Below are positions 35,501-44,906 of a stretch of DNA of 64,000 bases, piece by piece (within the stretch, counting starts at the first letter, position 1; every line of letters begins with the position of its first letter). This stretch comes from Euptelea pleiosperma. Lineage: Eukaryota > Streptophyta > Magnoliopsida > Ranunculales > Eupteleaceae. Both the position numbers and the translations under genes were made by a program. Where the stretch lies: assembly GCA_035048495.1 (NCBI GenBank), contig CM068540.1, forward strand, positions 12,074,829 to 12,138,828. The letters are read 5' to 3'. The notes under the pieces are model-generated. The model saw nothing but the letters and a program-made list of their open reading frames with translations. It ran no database searches and was not told the origin of the DNA.

Positions 35501-36961
35501 ACTTATCATGTATGGCCCTATCTCGACCATAATAGACCAGGTTTTATGAGCATAGTTTAACATTTGTTAACTAAGTGAAAACCCCTGTTAATCCACTAAA
35601 AGCCAACAAACTAATCAATTATCTGAATAGAATACACGTGCTGATTATTAAAACTAAATACTACAAAATATAACCATAATAAGAACATCTTTCGCATCCC
35701 GATAGAATTGCTTTTGAGCTACATATTGCCTGGCAAGTGGTTATATCCAACTGCATTCTTGTAAATCAACCATTATCTCTGTTCAATAATCATTGTTATC
35801 TTGATTAGAGCAAAGAGGTATGAACCTGTATCACAACTTTAGATGCCCAATTCATTAGCTTTGATAACATTATCTTTTGTCGTAAAAATTGTAAAAACAA
35901 ATTATTATTAGAAAGTTATGAACATTTAGAAGAGAAAAAATGTGCATTTAAAATATTTATATTAGATAGGTTAAGATTAGAACCTGAAAAACTTGGTGCA
36001 TGGCTTCGATTTGCTTCCTATACCAGTTGAATAGGACTCCATTTCTGTCGCAGAACATTAATTACGTTTTCTCAGTTAAAATTTCAGTGAGTTGTTAATG
36101 GGGATACTTCAAGAATATCCAAGACTCACATTAGCATTACTTAATAGCAAAAATGCCACTTTTATAATAAAAAAATTAACAATTTCGATGTAACCAAATG
36201 ATTGAGATAGAGACAGAGAAGCAAAGATACGTGGCACGACAGAACGGCAGAAACTTTGATGGTTCAACACATCGTTTTGTTTTCTCTTTTATTTTTTTCG
36301 GTCATTTAGCGCAATTACATCTGAATAATTTCGTGTACAAAGCTTAGAATCCAATGCGAACAAATCACAATAGAGTGTCACCGAGTTTAAGGCATTAGTA
36401 CGAAAAAAAAAAGGTATCAACAGAACACGAAGTTCCAAGTCATCAACAAGATCAACAGTTGTGTTATCCCCATTTTAGGGTTTTAAAGTTTTGGGTTTAA
36501 AGAGCTGACAACTACACGAGTTGCGCATCCAAGTAAGCTTAAACGACGAAAACTGAGAAAGATTTCAGTCTAGAATCAGCTTCGTACTGGTGAACCGATA
36601 CTTGTAGATATCTTCACAACCATAATCATTCGCTGACCATGACTTCCAACTCTGGAAACAAAAGAAGCTAAAAAAACCTATATAACCCACAAAAATACTA
36701 GAATCAATCGGTTCAACACAAACCCAGTTCTCTCCAGAACCTAAAAGAAACCTCATAAATCTAACCTAGACAACTACAACAGAATATCCAAACAAAACAA
36801 AGAATCGCAGAACAGAGAGATCAAAACCTTAAAAAATCCCCCAAGAGCAGAAGAAATACAAAAGAACATGAACACGTACCTTGCTTGTTTCGCTTAAGTC
36901 CCCCATTCCCGTTTAAGGTAGCGTCCTGCCTCCCCCTCTTGCGAGCATGTCCGTACTCCAT
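23683..36961 (-). CDS. CCCH zinc-finger and KH-domain RNA-binding protein (3 exons)
   Basis: Predicted join: exon 1 36961-36880, exon 2 36044-35984, exon 3 24451-23683. The total is 912 nt, giving 303 aa and a TGA stop. All junctions are GT-AG and keep phase. The protein starts [20 protein letters not shown], a basic, probably nuclear-targeting N-terminus. CCCH finger 1 is Cys43-X8-Cys52-X5-Cys58-X3-His62, formed across the exon 2/3 junction. Finger 2 is Cys110-X8-Cys119-X5-Cys125-X3-His129. A KH domain spans about 177-246 with the GKGG loop at 192-195. Finger 3 is Cys275-X7-Cys283-X5-Cys289-X3-His293. Order and sequence fit the plant CCCH/KH group that includes Arabidopsis C3H36/C3H52 and rice relatives, which bind RNA. 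That the finger 1 residues join perfectly supports the gene model strongly. RNA targets cannot be told from sequence. Oddities are the 11.5-kb second intron full of transposons and a satellite array only 10 kb beyond the 3' end. Confidence 0.88.
24790..25363. mobile_element. Solo LTR or LTR-like element (574 bp) in intron 2
   Basis: The ends are perfect 8-bp inverted repeats, TGTCACGG and CCGTGACA, the classic TG...CA form of LTRs. The inside includes a TATATAGGC stretch and many short TCTAGA-type motifs. No internal coding region is present. A clean target-site duplication is not visible (CTTAG before, TTAAG after). It could also be one LTR of a TRIM-like element. Confidence 0.6.
25367..25647. 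mobile_element. Tourist-like MITE (281 bp)
   Basis: The termini AGCTGTGTTTGATT and (reverse complement) GGCCGTGTTTGATT form a 14-bp inverted repeat with two mismatches, flanked by the direct trinucleotide TTA on both sides (25364-25366, 25648-25650). TTA duplications with GGCC-type ends are typical of PIF/Harbinger-derived MITEs. It has no coding capacity. Confidence 0.65.
27315..28148. mobile_element. Fold-back element with ~350-bp arms
   Basis: The left arm begins TTAGGCTGCTTTTCGGATTG. The reverse complement of the right end begins TTAGGCTGTGTTTTTGATTG. The two arms can be followed inward for about 350 bp through shared pieces such as GCTTTTCGGGT and CATGTGCTAAATAA with roughly 75% identity by eye. 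No ORF. It is probably an old non-autonomous DNA transposon. Confidence 0.65.
29241..29677. repeat. 437-bp direct repeat, copy left of the LINE
   Basis: Begins ACAGTTGTACCTAAATATTT and ends GATTATCTGC. The same sequence follows the LINE tail at 30791. The two copies differ by roughly 5%, including short indels. Confidence 0.9.
29678..30790 (+). pseudogene. 5'-truncated LINE with zf-RVT C-terminal remnant
   Basis: Plus-strand frames encode the tail of a plant L1-type LINE polyprotein. The segments [28 protein letters not shown] and [18 protein letters not shown] lead into the zinc-binding reverse-transcriptase region [18 protein letters not shown] (CxxC, HxxxxHC). The reading frame is broken by stops near 30054 and 30345, and the part after 30381 lies in another frame. 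Endonuclease and reverse transcriptase domains are absent, as in most 5'-truncated insertions. It ends with an A-rich tail at about 30778-30790. It lies antisense in intron 2 of the CCCH/KH gene. Confidence 0.85.
30791..31231. repeat. 441-bp direct repeat, copy right of the LINE
   Basis: Starts directly after the LINE A-tail with ACAGTTGTATCTAAATATTT and ends GATTATCTGC, exactly the segment that ends where the LINE begins. The placement is that of a target-site duplication of unusual length. Confidence 0.9.
31281..31370. repeat. Two tandem 45-bp units
   Basis: TTCTTGCAAT...ATGCATGG is repeated at 31281 and 31326 with few changes. A weaker third piece follows near 31400. Confidence 0.75.
32093..32150. 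repeat. (TA)n microsatellite, left of the MITE
   Basis: Almost pure TA dinucleotides, which continue on the far side of the MITE at 32549. Confidence 0.9.
32151..32548. mobile_element. MITE inserted in a (TA)n tract (~398 bp)
   Basis: The ends form an inverted repeat of about 45 bp. Both start AGG(G)TCAGGATCGGGGGACA and continue with ACTATTTCATACAACA. Both flanks are TA microsatellite. The inside is AT-rich without an ORF. It resembles the class of MITEs known to sit in TA repeats (Micron-like in rice), by position and not by sequence. Confidence 0.75.
32549..32581. repeat. (TA)n microsatellite, right of the MITE
   Basis: TA dinucleotides continuing the tract interrupted by the MITE. Confidence 0.9.
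34369..34627. repeat. Two ~115-bp G-rich direct repeats
   Basis: Copies at 34369-34484 and 34509-34627 share CAGTGC, GGCAGCAAGGGGG, the AAAAGGGGGAGGGGGCGCAA run and CTAACTGAAAGGGC, at about 144-bp spacing. The plus strand carries several runs of four or more G. It lies in intron 2. The open frames across it only reflect the repeat. Confidence 0.8.
35984..36044 (-). other. CCCH/KH gene, coding exon 2 (61 nt)
   Basis: The acceptor is GCGACAG|AA and the donor is TTCAG|GTTCTA. It encodes [20 protein letters not shown] and two bases of a serine codon. This mini-exon supplies the first Cys of finger 1. Its peptide is the conserved N-terminal block of the family, which makes the exon secure although it is very short. 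Confidence 0.85.
36880..36961 (-). other. CCCH/KH gene, coding exon 1
   Basis: It has 27 codons plus one base. The ATG at 36961 is preceded by TCTCAC, and the donor reads AAG|GTACGTG. An upstream in-frame TTG would extend the frame into pyrimidine-rich leader sequence, so the ATG with the conserved basic start is preferred. Confidence 0.85.
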
Positions 36962-37130
36962 GTGAGACCAATAGATAAGAGATCGAAACCACAATCGATC
37001 GCTCGAGATCGAGAAAGAGAGGGAGAGCAAAACCCTGGAGAAAGTGAGAGAGAGGAACCCTAGAGATGAACAAAGCAAAACCCTAGAGAAGTGAGAAAGT
37101 AAAACCCTAGGGTTTGTGGAAAGAAGACGA
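36962..37130 (-). promoter_or_regulatory. CT-rich 5' leader with AAACCCTAG boxes
   Basis: The minus strand upstream of the ATG is pyrimidine-rich and carries several copies of AAACCCTAG or its complement (near 37056, 37078 and 37102). Such telo-box-like motifs are common close to transcription starts of plant genes for translation and RNA handling. I see no clear TATA box, and the exact transcription start is unknown. Confidence 0.4.
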
Positions 37131-38579
37131 AACGAAAGGGCGCGGAGGATCTCGAAAAAAGAACTTGTGAACAGATGGAGGAGTAGATATTAACAAGGGC
37201 TAATGATGTCATACACTCAGTAACACTTTAACTATTGTACGTCTCAATTTCAACCCTTGGATTTTGAGAATAATAAGGTTATGACGTAATTACTCCAATA
37301 TCAAAGACTACAATTGACGTAGTGTTATACTAAATAACTGACATAAGTATCTTAACTTACTATGTAAATAGGAAGGAGGGATTTCAAATATAAGGTTTAA
37401 ATTGGGTTAGTTTTTTGAGTTGGATCCCGCGCAGAACGAAAGGGTACAAAAATAGTGGATCCCCAACCAGCTTCTTTCACGTGTTGCTGCAGCTGATGTG
37501 AGCAGTGAGCCTTTATCGTACCTTGAGATCTATGGTTATGGTACTATTGATCTGTTTTGGGCCTGATATGGAGGCCCATGGGTCAGAATTGGGCTTTTAT
37601 CATAAATGTTGTGGTTCAGAAGACATGAGCCTTTAAAACCTATGACTAAGGAGCGGATAAATTTTGGCTCACGCGATGCTTGACCAGAGGGCGTTGCGCA
37701 AATCAAGAAATGATCATGAGTATACTATGAGGTGGGGCCTACCTAATCTGACAATAAAATAATCCAATGGTAGGAACACTAATGTAACACTAATGTAATT
37801 TCATAAGTCATTAGTAATTAATAACACAATGAGGCATTTCTAGAATTTTTCATAGTAGAGGTATTTTGGTAATTTTCATAGTAGGGGTATTTTGATAATG
37901 ATTGGTCATTTCTAACATTTGGGGTTGAACCCCACATTTGGAAATGCATCTAAGTCATATTTAATGATGTGTCGAATTAATTAAAAATGTTGCTTAGTAT
38001 TCATGCTCCATTTGTAAATTTTGTCATTCATGCATAATGGGTATATGTATGAATCTTATGTTTTATGTAGGGACCCATTAATAGCATTAGTGGGTTTAGT
38101 ATATGGTGTACCTAATCTGAGAATAAATCACTTATGACATGTTTGGTATGTGTGCAAGCCATTACGCGTGCAATGGTTTGCGCACCCCCACTATTTTCTT
38201 GCTTTGGTTCATAATTACTTTGCATACGCAAATTTCAAATTTTACTCGCTATTTACATTTACCACTGTTTGGTTCGGGTGCATATGCAAATGAAAATAAT
38301 AATAAAAATTCTAAGTTAAATTGCACAAAATATGCTCTAACAACCACTCAATCTCTCTTCTATATTCTTCTTGAAGAGGTACCTTGTTCAAGCTCTCTCT
38401 TTAAGCCACTCCTACTTGAACATGCTAACAACATAATGTGTAAGATGTTGATCATCAAAGAAGTAGAAGCCATTTGGTCCGACTTATGAAGGTTGAAGCT
38501 TGAGGCATGATCCTCCCCACCATAGCAGAGTCTTCCCTTATTCCACTAGCGAAATCAAAACCTATAATATAACATGTAA
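37131..38579. other. Intergenic stretch upstream of the CCCH/KH gene
   Basis: No ORF with recognisable similarity. A short direct repeat, CCTAATCTGA followed by (C/G)AATAAA, occurs near 37742 and 38111. The piece 38138-38290 has GTGTGCAAGCCATTACGCGT and reads like the end of a worn MITE, but no partner end was found. Confidence 0.4.
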
Positions 38580-39270
38580 AGAATAATTTCATATTCTAGT
38601 TTAACAAAGATTCTGTGTGATAAAACATTCTTGTAATCATTCCTACGAGCACCAGTGTAGCATTGAAGATGTCATGGTATGCATACTTCGCCAATTATGT
38701 AAAGACTAAAAGATAAAGATGGCAAAAATCAGACGGTTGACGACATAAGTCATCTGATTAACTGCCCATTTATCGATTAAAGATCGTGAGCGCTCGTATA
38801 GGAAGGCAAGTGACTAAGTAACCATACGAATAGGTTTTAAATGAATAAAATATAATTGTTAAACTTAATCAGAGGACAGACCCGAGTCTAGTAAAGATTT
38901 TGACTATAGGGGTATGTCCAATCGATTGAACCCTACGGAACAGAAATCGTTTCAAATTCCGATCGATTGGACTCTCCTGATCAATCGATTGAACTTTATG
39001 GACAGAATTCATTATGAGTCCGATTGATTGGACCCTTGGTACAATCGATTGGATTTACAAAGGAAAAAACCATTCGTATTGGCCCAATCGATTGGACCTA
39101 GAGTACAATCAATTGGACTGTGAGCGAATAGGTCTTTTCCAATCCGAAATTCAAGGTTCTACTTTCTCCACATCTCTTATGACTCAGGGCTATGAAACTC
39201 TATAAATATAACTCTTCTCTGGATTACAGATTACACATTAACACTCAAAAGAAAGAGTTTTATTTATGGA
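38580..39270 (+). mobile_element. Copia-type LTR, 5' part, with ATCGAT palindromes
   Basis: Aligned to the inverted LTR at 62540-63918 through CAGACCCGAGTCT, the cluster of CAATCGATTGG-type palindromes (38928-39115), the promoter-like CTATAAATA (39201) and the segment that follows. It is interrupted at about 39270 by MITEs and nested elements and resumes at 56468. The first 200 bp (38580-38780) also match 62336-62535. The true LTR start is not resolved. Confidence 0.6.
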
Positions 39271-39508
39271 CTTTTTTGCTTTACCCCCTTATTTTTATTG
39301 ATGCAATTTGCATCTCATCCAATGTTTTCAAAATATTTGCGTCTCACCCTTTGACCATGGTCAACGTCATTGACCACAGATGGTCTCTGGATGGACATTC
39401 CAATATTTTTTTAAATGACTATAATGACCTTGGGTGAGACGCAAATATTTTGAAAACATTGGGTGCACTGCAAATTTCATCAATAAAGTAAGGGGGACAA
39501 GCAAAAAA
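39271..39508. mobile_element. Palindromic MITE, copy 1 (~238 bp)
   Basis: The arms are inverted repeats of about 100 bp. Each starts near TTTTGCTT(TA/GT)CCCCC, then TTTATTGATG, GCAATTTGCAT, CCCAATGTTTT and AATATTTGCGTCTCAC. The centre carries TGACCATGGTCAACGT. Three further copies lie at 39578/54682, 55222 and 56227. Confidence 0.75.
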
Positions 39509-39577
39509 TTATTTTTTTTTTAGGTTTTTTTTTCAGGTTTTATTTTTTTCGAGGATTATGAACTATAAAAGGAATGG

Positions 39578-39680
39578 CTTTTTTGCTTTACCCCCATACT
39601 TTATTGATGCAATTTGCATCTCACCCAATGTTTTCAAATTGCCTCTCACCCTTTGACCATGGTCAACGACGTTGACCATA
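39578..39680. mobile_element. Palindromic MITE, copy 2, left half
   Basis: Same left arm as copy 1, ending ACGTTGACCATA where the solo LTR starts. The right half resumes at 54682. It is thus the target into which the 15-kb nest was inserted. Confidence 0.8.
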
Positions 39681-41517
39681 TGATATTCGCTCAAAAGTGC
39701 TTATTTTAAGCAATTATCCTTTTAGCGTTATTGCACTCTCCTACGTAAAATATTCTATTTATCTACTTTTCTACGTAAGAGTCTCTCGTGTTGCGTAGAA
39801 CACACTTTTCTGGACGAAATGGTATATTTGCATGCATTAAACACATTTTCGGAAATCTAGACATTGAGTCATTCTGATAAAGTCTCATTACGCGCTTTTT
39901 CTGTCGCAGGAAACCCCGATGGGATAATTCTCGAGACTTGCGAGCCCACATCGATCAGGAAAGCCCATTATCAAAGCTTAAAGAGCCCACATGCTATGAC
40001 TAGAAGATATGGGCCAAATATGGGCTGAATAAGAGGACCAAAAAGCCAGCCCAAAGAACGAAGAGAGTAGGAGAGCCAATGACCAAGAGACGGACCAAAG
40101 CGTTTAAAGCCACATGAGTCAGCAAGGAATGATAGTCTACTCTACTGGAGAAGTGTGAGGATGGTCACAGTGAAGACCAGGGTTCCAGACCCTCTGCCAA
40201 TACGTTTATCTCCATTTTCTGATACTTTCTCTCTCATCTCTCCTTATTCTCTCTCTCTCTTCATCTCTCGGTCCTCGAATCTACTGACCTAACCCCAGAA
40301 CTCCTGCCCATCGGCTCTATCTCATCTCCCTTAGCTTTCTGACCGTTGGATCTTCAATCGGACCGTTGGATCTCTCTAGATCCGTCGATCTACCAATCTG
40401 GGTCCCAATCAAGTCACCATCCATCCGATCGCCATCAGACTGTCTGTCACATCATCTTGTGAGACGATGGACATCATCAATCCATGTGGGCCAGTAGCCG
40501 GGCCCATCATCATCGACCCACTGTCCGACCAGTTAGTGGACCCCGTGAAGTTCAAAATAATTTTAATTAAATTTTAAAAAATGGGGGGTCCACTAAATGG
40601 GGACATTCCCCAAAGAAAAGTAGTGTTTTACTTAAAAAAAAAAAATTAACATTTTTTTTATTTCCTTTATATAAAGGGGGAAGGAGGGGGACGAACCCTA
40701 ATTTTCAAACCCCTCTCCTCCTCTCCTTCCCCCAACGGCTTCTCCTTCTCTTTCTTTCCCTCTCTTTTGGCCCGAGTCTCACCTTCTTCTTCATCTTCTT
40801 CACCGTCTTCATCTTCACGTTTTCACCGGAGTTGCAGGCTGCAACTCCGGCCGACAATGCTGGAAGCTCCTGGCCTTCTTCCTCGCAGCAACCAGCCACC
40901 ACAGCTCCGTTGCTCATCAACGCAGCACTCACCTGCGTGCTGCGACGCAGCACCGCCTGCAAAACTTGCAACACCACCGCCTCCTCTCCGCCTCTGCGAT
41001 CTCCACCTCCGCCTGAACCAGCACGCTCCATCTCTGCAACTTGCTCCGACTTCGTCTCCGCCTGCACCTGTGAACTCCGCTCAGCCCCCTTCAAGGACGT
41101 CTCCTCCTTTCCACGTGAAACACCTCACCTGTTCGTGCTCATCACCGTTGCACCTCCTGCAACTTCACGGTCTGAGATCTGGACCTGCGATGGTCCACCA
41201 CCGTTTCTCCACCAGCTCCTCCTTGCTAGATCCGCCCCTCACATCCAAACGAGGCTGCACTGCACCTAGAAACCCAACTACCTCTCCTATTCATGGATCT
41301 ATACCAGACTGGATCTCTCCCGTGCGCACCATCTTTATTCTTCAACCTGCAACGCTGGAAGTCCAGCAATGTTCTGTTGCTCACCTCTCACGGCAACAAA
41401 TCCTCCAAGATCTATCATCGTGGGCACTCCCCTGAAGTGCTCTCGCCCTCTATCAACGCCTGCTGCCTTGCCCCTCCACTGCAGGCCTGCACCTTGGCCG
41501 GAACCACCACTTGCATG
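39681..41517 (+). mobile_element. Solo Athila-type LTR, subfamily I, left part
   Basis: It starts TGATATTCGCTCAAAAGTGC immediately after the target-site duplication CCATA (39676-39680). It runs through the tRNA-like segment, a CT-rich stretch and the hairpin 40826-40850, to 41517. There a minus-strand Athila element is inserted with duplication GCATG. The remainder is at 53845-54681. The two parts together give about 2.67 kb, the same size class as the solo LTR at 16664. Open frames here (for example 40705-41560 on both strands) are products of the CT-bias. Confidence 0.88.
40130..40199 (+). other. tRNA-like 70-nt segment in LTR
   Basis: Runs from TGATAG to CTGCCA, with AGGG-TTCCAGA-CCCT as T-arm-like stem-loop. 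It is in the plus orientation, as is its LTR. Confidence 0.4.
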
Positions 41518-44500
41518 TGAAATTAGGGTTTTTCCGCGTCGTTGGTTACGGAAACCCTAAAGTTCAACAATATTTGTAATTTCTCCGAATTGGTTCACTT
41601 AATCTGCAAAAATGCAGACTTGCACAGTGGCTCGTGTCGGATATCGTCCGCACTCGGGGTTAGGGCAAAATAAAGAACAATAATAACAGAAAATGCTGAG
41701 AATTTATGGAAGAGGTGCGAATGGTGGTTTGATCGATTTTAAAACATAATTTGGAGATCAAGGTTATCTGACTAATTTATGCAAAATCTGACAAATCAAA
41801 TGACAAAATTTTGAAATAAATTTAACAAACTTTATTAATCACGAATCAAAAATAATTTGCATTAAACACTGAAATCAAATTTATTCTAGAAAGCAACAAT
41901 TAAAGAGAGAAAAAAGTAGAGAGAGAAAATAAATAGGTAGAGAGAGAAAGTGAGATTTAGAGAGAGAAATCTAGAGAAAGAAAAGAAGGAAAAGAATTAA
42001 AGAGAGGAGAATGTTTACCTTGACACTTACCACGAGATGGATGGGCTCAAGGAGATAAACATGGTGGTAAAAGGAGAACCCACCTGGTGTTGCACTCTAC
42101 TTATCATGTTGGGACCCTTGGAGGAGACGCAAACAAGTGGAGTAGAAAAGGTGAGAATGCACTGGTGTGCACTTCTAGATGTGAAAAGCAGGTTGCTGGT
42201 TCTCTATGGAGGAGCATCTACCAACATCAAAGAAAGGAGTATGATAGACCAGCACGTGGAGGCTGCAACTCAATGTTGGAGGCTTAACAGTCTGGTGTCT
42301 AGAGGAAAGGATCCTCTATGGATTGGCGTACTAGCAGCAATATGTGAGCCTTCATCAGAGTTGAGCTTGGAAATCAGTTGAACCAGCAACGATAGGAGAG
42401 TTGCAGTCCGGCTGGAGTGAAATGAGGATGTGCAAGGGAGATGGCAGCACGGGTTGCAAACATGCACGCCTTTTGGTGTGACTAGGAGAGCTGTGGAGGA
42501 GGAATGGCCAGTGGAATCTGCTGGAAACGTGGTCAACAAAACACGGTTGTGTGCTGTGGGGAAGATGGTGGTGCTGGGGAAAGACACAACGTCCAAGAGA
42601 GGACTGTGTAGAGGTCAATTGCTGGTCCAAGTGAAGAAGGAGAGGCAGCTAGGAAAGAGGAGAGTAGCAGCAAGTGAGAAAACGGTCACGCTTGGAGTTG
42701 CTGTGCGTGAAAGGAAGGATCACGGGCAGCAATGGTGGTGTGTGCTAGGGTAGGAGAAAGGTTGACTGGAAGAGCACCGGTTTTGGGTTGCTTGGTGGTG
42801 CAGACGTGCACACCAGCTACAGTGAGAGAACGATGTTGATGTCGTGCAAAGGTCAAACGACCTCCACATTGTGTGGCTGTAGAAAAGACGATTCCAGGGC
42901 TCCTTCCACGTTGCAGGTACATGCTGTTGGTTGTGATGAAGATGGAGATGCACCAGCGTAAAAGGAAGTTGTCGGGTTGTTGAAAGGAGGATCAGCACCG
43001 TCGATGAACCGGCAAGGAGTTGCAGGTTTCCGTTGAGGAACTCTTAGGATGTAGGAGATCCCGAAAGGAGAAGGTGAAACCGTTAGGTATCTCCTCTCCT
43101 CTTTGTCTTGCAGGCGGTGAAGCTAATGGCGGTTGCTTGTATGCCCGGAAGATCGCCGGAGTTGCAGGTTTGCAACTACGGGAATAAGTAAAAAGGAAGA
43201 AGAAAAAGAAGAATAAGGAAGGAAAGAAAAGATGGAAGGGAAGGCAGCAATCTCACAAACTTTGTGGTTGCTGTGGTGGAGCAAAACGACGATGAAAGTG
43301 CTGGTTTCCGGCGAGCTTCTCGCCGGAATCAATGGAGAAGAAGAGGGCTGTGCTTGGTGATCAAGAAGAAGAATGAAAGAAGAAGAAGAAGAAGAAGAAG
43401 AAGGTGATCAAGAGGAGAAGGTCCACTATTGAAGAACGACTGTGGTGATGCCGGAAGGAAGATTGCTCTCCGTTGTGATGGTGGAGATCTCGGTTGCTTA
43501 AGAGGAGATATATGATACGTGGTTAAGAGAAGAAAGGGTGAGAGAAAAGTGAAGGGGGAGGGAACCAAAGAAACCCAAGGTTTCTCTCTCTTTTATAGGA
43601 GTAGTTTGTTGTGGGAGAGAGAAACGTGGGAATGAAGTTGGGGATTGATGAGAAGTGGTCAAAGTTGACCACTTCTCCCATTGGCTTGAATGTGGGCTTG
43701 TGAGAGCCCATGGGTTTATGTTGGCCACTTGCTTTGATTGGGTCATTACAAGGATAATTGGCCCGTGGGCCTTGTGACCATGTGTCAATGGGTATGGGCA
43801 TGGGCTCAAGGATAAGCGGGCTAATGGGCCGGATAGATATGGGCCTCTTGCGAGGCCATGGGTTAGGGTGCGTTTGGCCGCTAGAGGAGAAAAAATGGTA
43901 AATGAGCCCAAAACACCATGGGCTCTAGGACGGGTTACAAGGCCGTGGGCTTCCAATTTGCTTGTGGGTCACTTGGCCATGGGGGCTGTTAGATGATGAA
44001 ACTATGATAATTGGATGAGATGAGGTGGCAGTTTGACTCGGTCCACAATTGGCGGACCGTAGGATCTGGAAAGATTCAACGGTCAGATGAATGATCTAAC
44101 GGTCGAATTGAAGATCTAACGGTAGAAGAACTATGAGAGATGGAATAAAGCTAAAGGAGAGAAGATCTGAGGTTAGATGATGGAGATCAGAGGGTTAGGA
44201 CGATCGATCTAAGGATCGGATGGTGAGATATAGGCAATTCGATCATGGAGAGGGGGATCGGATGGTAGATCTGGGGATCTAATGGTAGGATGAGATGATC
44301 TACAGGTTAGATATTAGAGTCTAGAGAGATGGAGAGAGAATTAGGAGAGAGGAGAGAGAAAATAATACAAAATAATGGCAAAAGAGCTGGCGGAGGGTCA
44401 TGAACCCTGATCTTCAATGTAATCTTCCGTCGGCTTTACCAATTACGTAAGCCGTCATTTTATGTCAGTTGGTGCGGCTTTGAATCACTTTAGCTCGTCT

Positions 44501-44906
44501 CTTGGTCTTCAGCTTTTCCTCTCTCTTGGTTCTTTATCTGGCTCTACGATCCTTTGACTTGACCCATACTTGGCCGGTCTCTTCTTGTCATAGCTTGTTG
44601 ACTCCTTAAGCTTTGATATTAGGCTTCTATGGTTGATCGTGGGCCCGCAAGTCTCTAAAATCGCCCGACTGGGTTTCCTGCGAGAGAAAAGCACGTAATG
44701 AGACTTAATCAAAATGGCTTCATATCTAAACTATCCGAAATGCGTATATTTCATGCAAATAGTCGATTTTCGTTTAAAGATTGCGCTCTACGCATTGGAA
44801 GAAACTCTTACGTGAAAAAGTCGACGAAAAGACAAGTTTTGCGTAGGAGAATGCGACATCGCTATAAGGATAATGGCTTAAAATAAGCACTTTTGAGCGA
44901 ATATCA
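41518..44906 (-). mobile_element. 3' LTR of the Athila element, subfamily II (3389 bp)
   Basis: On the minus strand it starts TGATATTCGCTCAAAAGTGC at 44906 and ends CCCTAATTTCA at 41518. It includes a tRNA-like segment (44388-44457), a GAA microsatellite near 43380, a CCGGAGTTGCAG hairpin (43156-43181) and a stretch of AGAGAGAGAAA near 41900. The small open frames inside recur identically in the other LTR and have no recognisable product. Confidence 0.88.
44388..44457 (-). other. tRNA-like 70-nt segment in 3' LTR
   Basis: On the minus strand: TGACGG (5' end) pairs with CCGCCA (3' end) at five of six positions. D-arm-like GGCTTACGTAATTGGTAAAGCC has a 5-bp stem. The T-arm-like loop is AGGG-TTCATGA-CCCT. 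This is the best-folded form of the six. Confidence 0.45.

Larger units (their letters stand above)
24452..35983 (-). other. Intron 2 of the CCCH/KH gene (11,532 bp)
   Basis: The intron joins the donor TTCAG|GTTCTA and the acceptor GGATGCAG|C. Apart from the insertions listed separately it holds AT-rich, non-coding sequence with no supported exon. I looked for an extra exon and saw none needed: the protein is continuous across the junction. Confidence 0.75.

Noticed and set aside
38139..38489. 116-codon plus-strand frame
   Set aside because: No recognisable motif. It is AT-rich and lies between the gene leader and transposon sequence, at a length expected by chance.
40705..41560. 222-codon plus-strand frame rich in Ser/Pro/Thr
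   Set aside because: It lies wholly in the CT-rich part of a solo LTR that is split at 41517, and crosses into the neighbouring element.
42037..43956. Frames duplicated exactly at 50954-52888, first thought to be a gene pair
   Set aside because: The two stretches are the two LTRs of one retrotransposon, so identity reflects LTR copying.
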